Source of the DNA: Chrysaora quinquecirrha
Lineage: Eukaryota > Cnidaria > Scyphozoa > Semaeostomeae > Pelagiidae
Reading direction: 5' to 3'
Assembly (NCBI GenBank): GCA_014526335.1
Contig: JACTAT010000309.1
Span: 401,742 to 465,741, forward strand
Length of the DNA stretch: 64,000 nucleotides
In this document: positions 22,324 to 34,726 of the stretch, one piece after another
Position numbering within the stretch: the first letter of the stretch is position 1
How the letters are laid out: each line of letters starts with the position of its first letter
The notes under the pieces: generated by a model
Databases searched by the model: none
What the model saw: the letters and a program-made list of their open reading frames with translations, nothing else
Told to the model about the DNA's origin: nothing
Made by a program: the position numbers and the translations under genes

Positions 22324-23966
22324 ATGCTGCTAAGCAAAAAGAGATTCTATGGGTTTTACAGTCTCGCAACACTCATTTGCATTGTATACTGGACTCTTAA
22401 ACCATCTTTAAACAACGAGGCTTTTGCAGATGTGTATACAGAACTACTGGATTTGGAAAAGGAGTTAAAACAAGTAGCAAATGAAACGTTATACAAGCTT
22501 TTACTACAAAGATTCCCCTTGCTTTTAATTGTAACGCATATTGTTGTTAATAATAACGGAAACATGTCTCACCACTCTTCACGATTGGATGAACATAATG
22601 TTTGCAAAGAAGTCGAAGACAACCTCAGATTGTCCCCAGATGAATGCTTATGGTCATCAAGTCTAGATCACGACATTGACTGTACGCATGAACCTAACAA
22701 ATCTTCAATAGCAGCATTAGGAAAAATATGCGACAAACTGGCAACAACGGTTAACCCGACTGTTCTAAGTACAACTCCGGCAACAGAATTGTTGACGAAT
22801 TTTTCAGCTACTTCTTATCCATATCCGCAGACCTCTACTAGTGAACACGTAAAGAACTACGCGTCAAAGTATTTTTTTCTGGCAATCAAAGTCATCTCAA
22901 AAGTAATCATGTCCCCTGAAAGAGTTTGCAAGAGCAAAAATGGCATCTTTGACAGAAGCAAGAACGAGTGTTACTTTCAACAAGAAGGTGGAGATTCGAA
23001 TTTCAATAACACAAATGAAACAGATTCAAAATCTTCAAACAAAACGAAATTTTCAAGGCAAGAAAAGCAACACAGTTACACGAATCTGAGTCTGTGGTAC
23101 ATCACTACAATCGGAAATTCCTGTAGTCTTTTATGCATCTTTGTGCTAATACTGACGTTTTTCGTAATAAAGAGCAGATTTTCAACACCAGATAAATGCA
23201 TTATATGCCTTTCTGTCAGTCTTTTTGCATCTCATGCAATGCAGTTGCTGATTGTGTTCTTCACGTACAACGCAGTTTTCTGCAAGGTTTCTGGCATAGT
23301 CTTACACTGGACATTGTTATTTGCTTTCTTTTGGATGGCTGTTATGTCCTACGATTTCTTTACAACATTCACCAAAATCATACCAGTCAATGCTGTTGCA
23401 AGTAATGCACGTTTCAAGAAATACCTCGCTGCAGTTTTATCGATTGCAAGTATTATTGTTTTGGTTTGTGTATGTCTCAGTACACCTGATCAAGATTTCT
23501 CGGGTTATGGACACAACAAAAGTGCTTCGTTTCAAAATTCTGGGCAAATTTGTTTTCTTTTACTGTGCCTGTTGCAGTTATATTGGTCATAAATGTCGTT
23601 CTATTAATCATAACTTTGTTTAAAATCAGAAAAACAAGAAAATCGACAAGAAGAATCCTCAAAAAGTCTGGTCAAAGCCAGTCATCTCGCAAGAACATCA
23701 TTCTAAGTGCTCTTACTCTCAAGCTATCTGTATTGTTCGGCCTGGGATGGCTTTTGGGATTTGTTGATGGCTTTATATCTAGTACAGTGTTGATGTTTAT
23801 TTTCAATTTCATCGTCAGCTTTCAAGGTACATTTGTGTTTTTAGCCTTCGGATGCCACAAAAAAACAGCGATGACTATAAAAAAACTCATGGCGAAGAAG
23901 TCCGTAATCGCAATAGCAAGCCCTGCTGTAAATATCGGCCTTGGCTCTCAAGCGACTAGACTTTGA
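22324..23966 (+). CDS. Methuselah/secretin-like seven-helix receptor (single-base frame break)
   Basis: A long N-terminal ectodomain (residues about 30-250, at least eight N-glycosylation sequons, several cysteines) is preceded by a hydrophobic signal segment and followed by a seven-helix domain. Helix 1 starts near residue 257 (YITTIGNSCSLLCIFVLIL). FWMAVMSYDFFTTF near residue 335 is the helix 3 signature of Methuselah-like receptors. No GPS cleavage motif was seen, so an adhesion GPCR is less likely. The first frame stops at 23590. A second frame from about 23550 carries helix 5 (SFTVPVAVILVINVVLLI), helix 6 (LSVLFGLGWLLGF), helix 7 and a short tail ending TGA at 23966. One missing T in the T run at 23553-23556 explains the break. 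The coding part is otherwise intronless. The ligand is unknown. Confidence 0.75.
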
Positions 23967-26900
23967 TAGACTGTTTATGTATATTTGGGTTTATGCAGGC
24001 TTATGTAAGGTCTTTTCTACCTTTTTCGCCAAACACTGAAATGCTTGTGACGTATGTAATGACTCGCCTTGAAGGCAAGTTTTATGACTGAAAACTTTCT
24101 GTGATCATTTGAAATATGATGTGTTATTTACCGTTTGACAACCCTGCAAGCCGCAAAGTGTTGGCTATGCAAAAATTTTACGTGTTGTGAGCAAATTTAT
24201 GATTCGTAATGGCACAATTTTGACAAAGAAAATTTGATGTGCGGCATTTTGTCCAGAAACATTATAGCTCGCTGCAAGGAAAACGTTTGACAACCAAACT
24301 ATGCATTGCTAGCAGAGAAATACTTTCCTAGAGAACAAATTTAAAACATGTTAAACAGAATTTTCTTGTTTACCTCGGCTTTGCTGCCTCTCAAAAAGGC
24401 ACTTTATATGGTAAAACCTTATTACATATAATTGCCCTTAGATTAGGCCCGTTGGGTTGGGTGTGGACACAAGTTTCTAGATTATTCGCGTATAGTTACA
24501 TTAGTTAATGCTTATTCGTTAGATTCGTTATTCTCCCGTGGGAAAGTATTTTCTTCGTTAAACTTAGACTTTCCTTGTTGTCTTTATCTTAGTAATTTCA
24601 TCTCTTTTATAGTGTTTAGGAAATTTCCCACACTATTTTGGGGTACTTGGGGGACAGATTAACCCTAGGAGCGCAGTAGTAAAAGGTTTACACACATTAA
24701 CAAGTTATTTTAGTTTTGATAGATTGCATACTTTGTTACATTAATTTTGGACACAGTTTTACATAAATACGCCCCTTTTAGTTTGCTAAGTTAGTTGTTC
24801 TTGAGCTCAGATTAAGGTATGTGATAAGAAGATTATTAAGGTTAGTAGTAGGGCCTATGCATGTCTTCGTGTTGAAGTATTGTTTCAGTATGTTTATATG
24901 ATTATATCTTTTGCAAACCTTGTTATTGTCTCGTCTTTTATCTGAAAATTGACTGTGACATTGTATACTGGTATATGTTACATCGTCGTAGCAATGTCGG
25001 ATTTCTAGTGAAGCAATTTGCAGTGCGTTGTGAAAATAATTACTCGATGTTGGCAGATCTCTTACACAACTTTGAAGCTATGCAAGTCTTTCTTTAAGTA
25101 TTAAGTTTTTGCAAAAATTAACCTATGTTTCACATTGTCTTATCTTTAGCGACTAAAGTTTAATTTTTGCATCATAGATTGGAAAATAAGACAATAAAAG
25201 TAGCGCACAACAATACAGGAAACCATATGTATGAACGCTTTGTTAAAACATAGTCAATAGAATTCTATTGACTATGGTTAAAAACAGTATGAAATTCGCA
25301 CTTATGTTGGATGTTTACCCCCATGCCTTTAAATTGACTATTACGTAATTAATAATTATCTATATAATTCTTTTTCTTTTCTGTTATACTCATTCTGAGA
25401 TTGATCTAAGTTACCAGAAGAAATATCCTCTCGCTCTCGAGTTTTGCCTTCGGATACACGCAACTTCTCTGCTCTCTTCAAGATGTCAGTAAACAGGCCA
25501 CGATGTACCAGCTATTAACGCAGGGTGCACGCAGGCAACACGCAGGCCAATTCATGTCTTAAAATTTTGAGTACACTGAAAGTTTATTTATAGTTTCATG
25601 AATATCCCTATTGGCAACATAGTTATTCGATCTAAATTATGTTCCAAACCCATTTATCGATCGTAGTAATGGAAAATAGACGAAAATTTCTCACTGTCTG
25701 AGGTGGAACGTTTCTTAAATTTTTGGCCATTTTGGCCGGGGAACTCTGCTAGAGGTAAAGTACAAGTCAATGAATTTAATTAATTTCAATGGATAACATG
25801 CAAGAATGTAGTGAATCCTAACTGTCGTTAAAACACGTCAGTAATCATTAAAGAATTTTATCCGTTGTCCTTTCATATACACTGGATACTTCACGATGTG
25901 CTTATTTCAATCATGGATGGCGCATGGCATTGAAACTTTGGCACAATCACTTATGTAAAAATAAAAGAAGCAAGCATGCCTACGGCTAAGGGAAGAAAGG
26001 AGGAAACTTGCGCGGCGCGAAAAAACGCGAACTTTCTGGAATTTACTTGCCCGAATTACCCAAGTGTGCCGTTTGGCGGCAGTAAATGTCATGCATAATG
26101 GCGATATTACCGCTGTCGTTAACTTACTGGTCGCACACGAAGACTAATAACGTAGATATTGTTCGAGAAGTCAGACAGCTTTTTTACAATTGGCTATAGC
26201 AGGATTGTAGAAAGCGCAAGAATACCCTCTCAAGACCGCATGCGCACTATAAAAATCAGAGGCTGAAATTGACTAATTTAGGCCCATTTTGATACGCAGT
26301 GAAATACATATTATTTTGCTTACCTCAAGTTTTCCTTGGACATTAAAGGTCATAAGCCTGATACCACTATAACAAGTGACAGGGCTCAGCTACTTCTTCT
26401 CTTTTTTGTTGCATTTTGAAACAGAATTCTTCGATTCTTCGTCTATAGATTTGCCAACATTTTTGTCTGCCATTGCCATGTACAGTATGTCATCGTTTTC
26501 CAAAGGGCACTGTTTCTCTTGAGGCATGGCAGTAAGAAGTACAGTTCTCAACTATTCTATGGCTTTTTTCAAAAAGTGCAATCATCCCCCAATGCATTAT
26601 AGCTTTTTACTGAAATTTAATTACCAAAATGTGCGAAAAATATACCCATTTTAGATCACGTGATCATACTCTTGAGCATTCAAATATTCATATAAAAGTT
26701 TTGAATGCAAAAATATGGCAAACATATTTTCCAAACATCGTACACAAAATGGCAAGGTAATCTTTTGCTGTCTCACGAGGCCTGGGGAAGCCCTGGTAGA
26801 AAATTTACAGAAGGAGGGTCACAAAATGGACGAGAAAAAATTAAATTTTTGTTTAAGTCGTTAGATGTTAGTCAAGAGTTGTTTTTAGCTTGAGTTCCGG

Positions 26901-27488
26901 GGCGTAAATCCAGAGAACCATTGGGGCGTGTCTTCAAGTGGGACCGACAAAAATAAAATCTATTGCGCTGAAGGCGCACGCGTTTGGGGGTCCTAGGGTG
27001 TTCTTTCCCGGAAAAATCGAAGAGTTGGGTATAGCTGGAATGGTTCTTGTCGAGGGGATTTTACTCTTCAAAAAGGCGTACGAGATTTCTGTTAAAACAA
27101 AAGGATTTCCAAGCAATCTCCATGAAGGATTTTCATCATAGATCAACGGATTTTCAGCAAAGATGTACGAGATTTTCAAGAAAAGGGTTGCCCCCTGATT
27201 CTGGTAACCATTTAGGGACGTTTTGATGCAATTGAGGTAGTCCGGTTGCTGAAGAAAAGAAAACAGAAGAAACTGAAAGCATATATTATATACCTTGAAT
27301 CAATGTTTAATGCAGAAATACTGTAAACTTTGAAATTCAGCATGTATTAAATCATTTGTCATTACTGCAAAAATCCCATTTAAACCTGTCGCAAATATCT
27401 GGAACCTGTGGCTAAAAAAAAATGTTTGCACAAATTTGTTGTCATAAGATATTCATTTGTAGGTCTAGCTGCAGGTTTGTTTGGAGAA
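23967..27488. other. Intergenic, probably including the receptor 3' UTR
   Basis: No supported gene. An AATAAA at about 25192 is one possible poly(A) signal. A perfect palindrome lies at 25249-25276 (listed separately). ORFs near 26705-27141 have no family features. Confidence 0.5.
25249..25276. repeat. Perfect 28-bp palindrome flanked by GTTAAAA repeats
   Basis: CATAGTCAATAGAA and its exact reverse complement are directly adjacent with no spacer. GTTAAAA abuts both sides (25242-25248 and 25277-25283). Confidence 0.85.
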
Positions 27489-27735
27489 TACACTTTTCTT
27501 AATAAGCAACTGGTCAATAAGCAACTAAGGGCTGAGATTTGCTCTTTGGTTGAAATCCCTATTTTTGTACAATGCATAATTGCAAACTTGTCAATTACAT
27601 TGAACAGCATGAAAGGAGCCAGAAAAAGAGTTTTTAGGGGGCACCCAGTCATTCTGTGAGGGCTGAAGGACCAGATGCGTTAAGCAACTTCGAGGGCTGG
27701 ACCGGTAGTCAAGTTGCTTATTAAAAAAAAGTGTA
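27489..27735 (+). mobile_element. GCAAC-type MITE, short form
   Basis: 247 bp with TACACTTTTCTTAATAAGC at the left and GCTTATTAAAAAAAAGTGTA at the right; the word AATAAGCAACT is iterated inside. Closely related to 313-567, including AAACTTGTCA and TTTTTAGGGGG blocks in the interior. Confidence 0.7.
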
Positions 27736-27772
27736 GTCAACTTTTTCGCTGACATCTTCTTATCCTCGTGTC

Positions 27773-27778
27773 TTTATT
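27773..27778 (-). terminator. Candidate poly(A) signal of the class A receptor gene
   Basis: AATAAA on the minus strand, about 215 bp after the stop codon at 27994. Other AT-rich candidates exist. Confidence 0.3.
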
Positions 27779-27993
27779 CACAAGATAAGTGCAGGAAATC
27801 ATAGAGTCTGTCAATTATCTTTACTCGATTCTAATCGTGGACGGTGGAACCCCCTCTTGACTCAAAAACTCGAAATCTTAATCTTAAATTAAATTGTCGA
27901 TTTAATAAAAAATGCAAAATCTAGCAATGTCTTAGTTTTTTCATGAATGCTTATCTAAGGCTCTATTTATCTAGGCCTAATCTAGCGCGAGAT

Positions 27994-29416
27994 CTAACGA
28001 CTACATTTCAGTTTATGGAAAAGTTTTTTGATTTCATTTCTAAACTGACGATTGGTCAGTCCATAAATCAAGGGATTGAATGATGAATTAGCGAAACCCA
28101 TCCACATGTTAATTGTATCCATTGTATTGTTATCCTCAACCAATGATGTAACTCTTAGTACGTTAAAGACAACATATGGAAACCAACATGCTAAAAAAAC
28201 TGCTACAACAAGCATGATTGTTTTGAATAATTTAAATTCTTTCTGTGTCATGTTTCCAACTGGATGGCTTAGAAGAGTCCTTAGCTGGTGTCTCGACTTC
28301 TTCTCCTCCACTTTTGTAAACTTCTTTACTTGCTGATTTTTCTCAGGTATGAAACCCTTAGCTCTTGCTGACACCCCCTCAACATAGTTGTTTTTGGAAG
28401 CTTGATCTTCATTCTCCTCATTATTGACTATTGTCAGACTTAGCACACACTGCCCGCTTTCTTGTACAACTGCATCAACTTTTAGTTCCTTTGCATTGAG
28501 CTCACCACCAGAAAGTTTGGGTTCATGATTTGATTCTTTTGAAGTTATCCTAGTTGCAAATGTATCATGGCCTATCGATGTATCTTCAGCACTTTGCAGC
28601 TCTAGATTACTACAGCTTATTTCGGCTGAGATTAACCTCCTATCCGAAAAGCTCGGTTTCTCTGATGATAAGCCCTCAACAGCAAGGGTCACATTGTTTG
28701 GTGCAGCAGCATCAACTTCAGAATCCATCTTGTTTGAAATCCTCTTCGAAAATTTTGCATGACGAACCTTCATACCATTAGCATGCATTAGCTTGAAGAT
28801 CTTGTAATACGAGAACACCATGATGCAAACAGGCACGAATAGCCCAATGCAAAATACTGTCAACGTATGTGATAAAGTCTTGTAAAATAATATTGTACAA
28901 ATGCTTTTGCCATCATCAAATCCAAGTTCACCCCACCCAAAGAAAGGGGAAATCGCAAGTATACTTCCATTGAACCAAACTACTGCTATGCAAAATGCTG
29001 AGCGTAATTTTGTGTTCATCGCTTGCTTACTCTTGACGATGTAAAAGTATCTATCCAGGCTGATCCCTGCAAGAGACTGGACTGACACCAGGGTAACAAC
29101 TACTTTCAGAAAGGAAACTGCATTGCATAATCCATTACTTAGAGGCCATCGCTGATAATAAACTGAAGCAAGACCGAATGGCATGATAAGAATCGACTGA
29201 CATAGATCTGCAATTGCCATGTTGAATATAAAAGCATTGTTGAATTTTCTTAGATCTGAAGAAGATAGCCCTGACAGCAAAATTAAGGAATTTCCAACAA
29301 AAGCAACAATGTCTAGTATTAATAAACTTATGAACTTGAATGCAACAGCGACGGTACTGATAGCCATATCTAGTCTTGTTCTCTTGAAATAGTCTGTGCC
29401 AACAGTGTTTGCGTTC
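27994..29416 (-). CDS. Class A (rhodopsin-like) GPCR, orphan
   Basis: A single open exon carries all seven helices: GNSLIL in helix 1, MAIADLC in helix 2 (conserved Asp), LDRYFYI after helix 3, a helix 4 Trp, VPVCIMVFSYYKIF in helix 5, FLACWFPYVVF in helix 6 and SSFNPLIYGL in helix 7. A helix 3 cysteine is present. The helix 3 position that is Asp in aminergic receptors is Lys here, and the retinal-binding Lys of opsins is Phe, so it is neither a canonical amine receptor nor an opsin. The third intracellular loop is long, about 190 residues, serine- and glutamate-rich. A strong acceptor (TTTCTTCTTCATGCAG) ends just before 29416 in phase 2, so an upstream exon is likely. If not, translation may start at the in-frame ATG at 29367 (MAISTVAV). 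The stop is TAG at 27994. Confidence 0.88.
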
Positions 29417-29454
29417 CTGCATGAAGAAGAAATGAAATGATAAATAGCTGACAA

Positions 29455-32400
29455 TTGTCAAGATGCATTATAGCATTCCATCATAGATTTTCCATGATTT
29501 CTGGTTTTATTCCATCAAAGTGAAACTCATTGTGAGGGTTTAGACGAGTTGCTAGCTGATTAATTCGAGGCAAAACGCAAATGAATCATGCATGAGAAAT
29601 GTTCTCGTCGAAAGGAAAGTGGCACTTGAATTGAAATTCAAAAACATGTTGTCTTTTGACGATTGCAAGGACATGTGCCTATCAATACCAACAATTAACA
29701 ATAGCAAAAGATCGTCAACAAGTTAAAACCTTTTCTACGCAGTTGGTGTATACATATGTATAATAACAAAAAAAAGAATTGGCATTTGTCGTAACAAGAT
29801 AAAAAAACCGCAAGAACTAAAATATTTATGTTTCCTTAAAGGTTAAATATTGTTCCTATTTTTTAGATCTTTTAAACATATAGCGGTAATAGCTGCCGGC
29901 GGCAAAATAAGCGTTTGGCATCCGTCTTGTGGTGCCATGCGGAAGCGTTTGCGAAAGTAGAACAGCACCGTGCTCAGCCCTTTTTACGCCGGCGGCAGCA
30001 GACAACATTCGTCTTTCTTACGCAAAAAAAGTAGCTATCACAGCCTTGTTTCATAAAGTCACAGTTAACCCTTCAATGTCTTCAGGCATAGGCATTTTAT
30101 AAAGTAAGCTATCACAGTACTTCATGAATACTTCATGCCGTCATCAGCAAGTCAGGCGCCCGAAAGATATCACGAACGTCATATTTTTGCTTTATCGCTC
30201 ACGCTCAGCATTGTCATGCGGTTGTTTTTCAGCCAATAACTCTCTGAATACGTTTTAAATCCGGCATATAACTGATTGTTTCGACTTGATAACGCAGAAT
30301 ACGAATTCATGAAGGATAATCGTGATTTATCTCACATTAATAATATATATACTTCGGTCATACTTCATTTGCCATTTCCTGTTATCAGCGCAGACTGCTT
30401 CGTACAAAATCTTCTTCTCACACAATCAGCTTTCCTTATACCATTTTGGTGTTTCAAACTACTTACTTTCCACTATTCATTCGTATCCGCTCTTTGCTAG
30501 TGCCTATTGTATTACCAGTAAAGTACTTATAAAATTGGAAGTATTGAACATCCCTACTTTTTGATACTTCTATTATACAGCACCAATGACTTATTCAGAT
30601 TATCATGAACAAGAAGTAATTTCATAATTTCACAGAATCCAGTTCGAACCTCAGAAACTTGATAGACGTGGACGGGCCCTCAGTTTTATCGTCCACTAGT
30701 GGCACCCCTAATTCTTTGCAAGTATCAAAACATCTCTATAACTTAGAAGAACAGTCCTCTGATTGGGGCTTACTTAGCAGCAAAAAGACGTCTAAATAAT
30801 GCCTCAGAAATTGAACATGACACGGGGCTTGAAGAGTCACTTGTAAAGCATCTGCTTATCTAGTGAAAGGTTTGCTGTTTTAGAGGAGTGCCCTGAATTT
30901 CATTGTATCTCCAAAGCAATGACTTACGGATATTATGACTGATTTACTTTCATAGTACGTAAAAATTGCTGCAGAGATGGTTTCCCTTTCTACTTTACCT
31001 TAAATTGTTATTGTCACTTATTCAAAATTCTGGAATAGGGTATCGATATCTGACTAGGATTCCTTATGAATTAAAATTGAATTTCTACCCCATTCGCAGG
31101 CTATATTTATTTCGCTGGTTTGTCTTTTATACATTATCAGTGCTTAGATATACTTCTAATGCATGAATAAAGTACTGCAGCTTTGCATTCAAACAGTAAA
31201 ACAGTATACCAATTAATAACTCACCATTAATATTATTATGTTATGTTCAATCACTACAAAAATAGCTGAAAATATTAACAACTTTTCTTACCTTTCTTAT
31301 ATTCAACTGTATACAGTAACCAACATCAAAATTGTCATCTTGAATAAACTATCAATTTGTTTGTGTCATTCTTCCGAACATGCACACACACGATTAAAAC
31401 TAATGCTTTTTAAGAACGCTATTGCTTTAGAAACGCTTTTCTTTTTGTTGACTCAGATTGATTTCGATGACAAGCAAGCAAACCGAACCTAAATAAAATA
31501 ACAGGTGGACGATACCGGTTGGTGCTCTGTTAAACTCTCGATTGATTATTGCGTAAATATTGAAGGAGGGGTAGCATTCATAGAGTATTGTACTTTAAAT
31601 TTCAATAAGCTTCTTCAGTACATGAGATTATGCACATGTACATAATATTGATTACTTAAATGAAAAAGCAATGTTAGGTTAGAATTGTTAAGGAACACAT
31701 AGCATTAGCTACTTAGATGCAACAAACATCTTTTATTCTGAGTTTGTTCTGTTTGCTTTAGAAATGCAATACTGCTGGTGGCGTATCGATGGACCACGCT
31801 ACATAAGATGAAATATGTAATCAAGAAAAGTATACACCCAGTTCAAGCACTGTGATTTTAAGATCATGCATCCATAACACAATGCTATATATAATTATTG
31901 AAAAATCAATTTAACCATTGTATATATTTAAACGACTTGTTGAAACACATTAAATTTTCTAGAAACGTTTAAGCTTTTGGAAGTGAAACCGATCTCTGTG
32001 AAGTGACCTATGAAGTTTTCTTTGAAAAGGTCACAGTTATAATCGAGCAGATTTTTTTAGATTCAAAGAATAAGCGAACAACTCTCACCCCTAGAGTCAT
32101 GCTTTCACCAAATCTCTCGGGAAAAATCTGACAAAGTGAAAGCGCAGTGGACGAAGGTCAACAAGTCGCACTCGCACACGATATGTTTGACTGAAGTTTG
32201 CTTTTACATAAGATCAGCTCTTGACGCTTTGGTGTAATAGTCTTCCATTTGACACTTAACCTAGCTACTATTATCAACTGAGGTCAGTACAACTTTTCTG
32301 AAAAAGTGCATTTGTAAAACACGAATTGCAAGTTGCGCTTGATACATTAAAATTACGAGTTGAGATCTTGAAAGTGCGAGTTGCCAGTCGGATAAGTAAA

Positions 32401-32960
32401 AATATTCATATGCAATATGGTCTGCTTAAAATATAATGGATGAAATTACAAGTTCGGGAAAAAAATGCTATGACGCTTTGCCTACAGGTAATGACCCTAT
32501 ACGATGTAGGACTCTCATTTCACACAGATAGCATTTCACTTTTCATTCATCTTTGACGAATTAACCTTACCTTTATATAAATATGTGCATTAAATTTTGC
32601 GAATTAAGCGAGTTATGGTACAATTTTCTAATATAGTTCTGATAAAATTTGATGAATTTGAGTTTGAGCGCAAGCTGCCATGTCACCTGAAAAAGACAAT
32701 GTTATACTTGTGGAACGCTATTTGTATAGCGCGAAAATTTGAAGTCAACTATTTTTCTTTGGTAAGGTAAACAGCTCTATCCATTCATTCCAACCTTTTT
32801 GTACTCATTTGCGATATACCTCCAACCGATTTCAGTCCAATGATAAATCGGATAGATTAGAAACTACAGGCTTTGAAGAGAAGCACTCACAGTAAATATA
32901 CAAGTCAGGGATGTCTAAACAATAATGACGGGAGACAAGAAGTATTTTTTAATATCTTTC
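29455..32960. other. Intergenic, nothing recognised
   Basis: AT-rich DNA with only short ORFs. A small GC-rich inverted pair (GCTGCCGGCGGC at 29892, GCCGGCGGCAGC near 29989) may bound a short MITE. It could hold the upstream exon of the class A receptor. Confidence 0.45.
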
Positions 32961-32964
32961 TAGC

Positions 32965-33180
32965 AAGCTGTTATTTCCAGGTTCTTCAGCTAATTAAGCC
33001 CACTATGTCGCGTCCAGGCTTGGGACCCTTAGTTTATTTTCCACTCCGAAGGACGGCAGAATGAGTTGGCAAGTCATCCTTTCGGAAAGTCACCCGTCTA
33101 GATGTCGACCCCACACGACCTAAGCTTAAGCTTAACTCTTAACTTCAGCTGCCTAACGGAAACTGGAAATGGCCAATGAC
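32965..33180. repeat. Dispersed repeat, second copy
   Basis: Diverged relative of 820-1060 in the same orientation (TTCAGCTAATTAAGCCCAC, ACTCCGAAGGACGGCAGA, GCTGCCTAACGGAAACTGG). Confidence 0.55.
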
Positions 33181-34348
33181 TATTGCAGAAGACGTCTTCT
33201 GAAATACTTCTCCTTGTCCTACTATTCTTCTTTTTAATGACTTTGCAGTCTTGTCAAGGATGAAGTAAAAAGCAGGGATGCACAATAGTTTAGCGTTACG
33301 GCAGGACTGACCATTTACAACGGAAAGGGTGAGGGCTATATATACCATTCTTAGCTAGGGGAAGCAGGATTCTAGTATATGACTGGTTATTATGGCATAT
33401 TGACATAAAAAAACCGGGAATTGCGTCATTTCATCTGCATCACGCATCCTTATTAGAGAAACTCCTAATTTTTTGAAAATGCCAATTAATTTGAGCTTTT
33501 TGAGCACGTTTAATTAATTAGCAGATAACTCAAATATTTAGACCTCACTATTGCAGACTATTGCAAATGCATGAATGGCTGAAAGTAAACAATGTGAAAT
33601 GTACGGCAAACATCAATTACCAAGTAACCAAAATAATACATATATTTCTTATTCATCTATTTATATTGTCATTTAATATATTATCGCCATTGATTCCTTA
33701 TTAACCAGCTGGAAGAAAGCCCCTTGTGTTGGCTTAATTAGAGACATCTGTCGCTCGTTGTATTTCAAGGCAAAGAAAAGTTTTATCATTGGTTTCGCTG
33801 AAACCTAAATGCACGGCTAGTCGGCTAATTTTTTTGTGGTTTAATATGTGACGGGGGCTTGTTGATATCGTTATCCCTCCCTGCATTGCACGCCTTCTTG
33901 TGATTGGATGAAGCTATTAATGCAAAGAAATTCCTTAAAAAGCAGATTGCTATAGGTCGAAGGAGCGTTTAAATTTGGCGGCTATAAAATTTTGCCACAC
34001 GGTTTGATCTTGTCATTCGAACTAAACAGGAACGGTGAACAGGGAACGTTTAAAGGTGCTGCTCAATCAGATTTTCGTACCTACCATGAGAAAAACATAA
34101 CCAGATCTCAGTTGATAGACAATGATAGCTACACAGCGCCAAGGGGCAGGGACCTTCGTTTACCTTGCCTGCCGGTATTGCTTCCCCTGCTGCTTTTGCT
34201 TTTCCCTGGAACAAATATTAATACCCGTTTTAATTGACCCAACATTTCACCCAACCTTCACCCACATAGTTCGCTATATGAAAAAGATAACCGTCATGGT
34301 TGGATGGGCCGTTACCTGTGAACTGCTATCATAACTTTAAAACGGTTT

Positions 34349-34726
34349 CGCTGCACAAAGAGCGGTGCTAACAAATTTCAACTGAAATATATAGCTTTTG
34401 ACATGCTGAATTCAAATTTCTTTGTTCACATTCTCAGAAACCCGCAGTTTTTCGAAAAATCCCCTGCAAAGTTACGAAATTTTGACTTGGCGGCGCCCTT
34501 GATGTGACATTGATTTACATCGATAAGAGACCAAATATAAATGGCGGAAAACCCCGGGAAATATAAAGCCATCCCGGGAAAGGAAAAATGGCGGAAGCTA
34601 GTGGAGGGAAACAATGTCTTATCCACATTCCCAATAAAACAGGCGCTTTGCAAAAGTTTACTGTGCATGCCGCTACAAAAGTAAGAGAATTCTGTCGCCG
34701 GTGGGTTCATCTAGATGGAAGTTAGC
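34349..34726 (+). repeat. Left inverted end, containing the first coding exon
   Basis: Runs from CGCTGCACAAAGAGCGG to ATCTAGATGGAAGTTAGCA. The ATG at 34588 and 44 following codons of the element's gene are inside it. Confidence 0.85.

Noticed and set aside
23468..23577. Intron (GTATGT to TTGCAG) as the explanation of the receptor frame break
   Set aside because: Splicing would delete the start of helix 5, which reads well in the second frame. A single missing T explains the break without loss.
26705..27141. Plus-strand ORFs of 62 and 67 residues
   Set aside because: No family features, no promoter or splice signals, and an equally long ORF on the opposite strand.
27994..29416. Opsin assignment for the class A receptor
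   Set aside because: The retinal-binding lysine position in helix 7 is phenylalanine.
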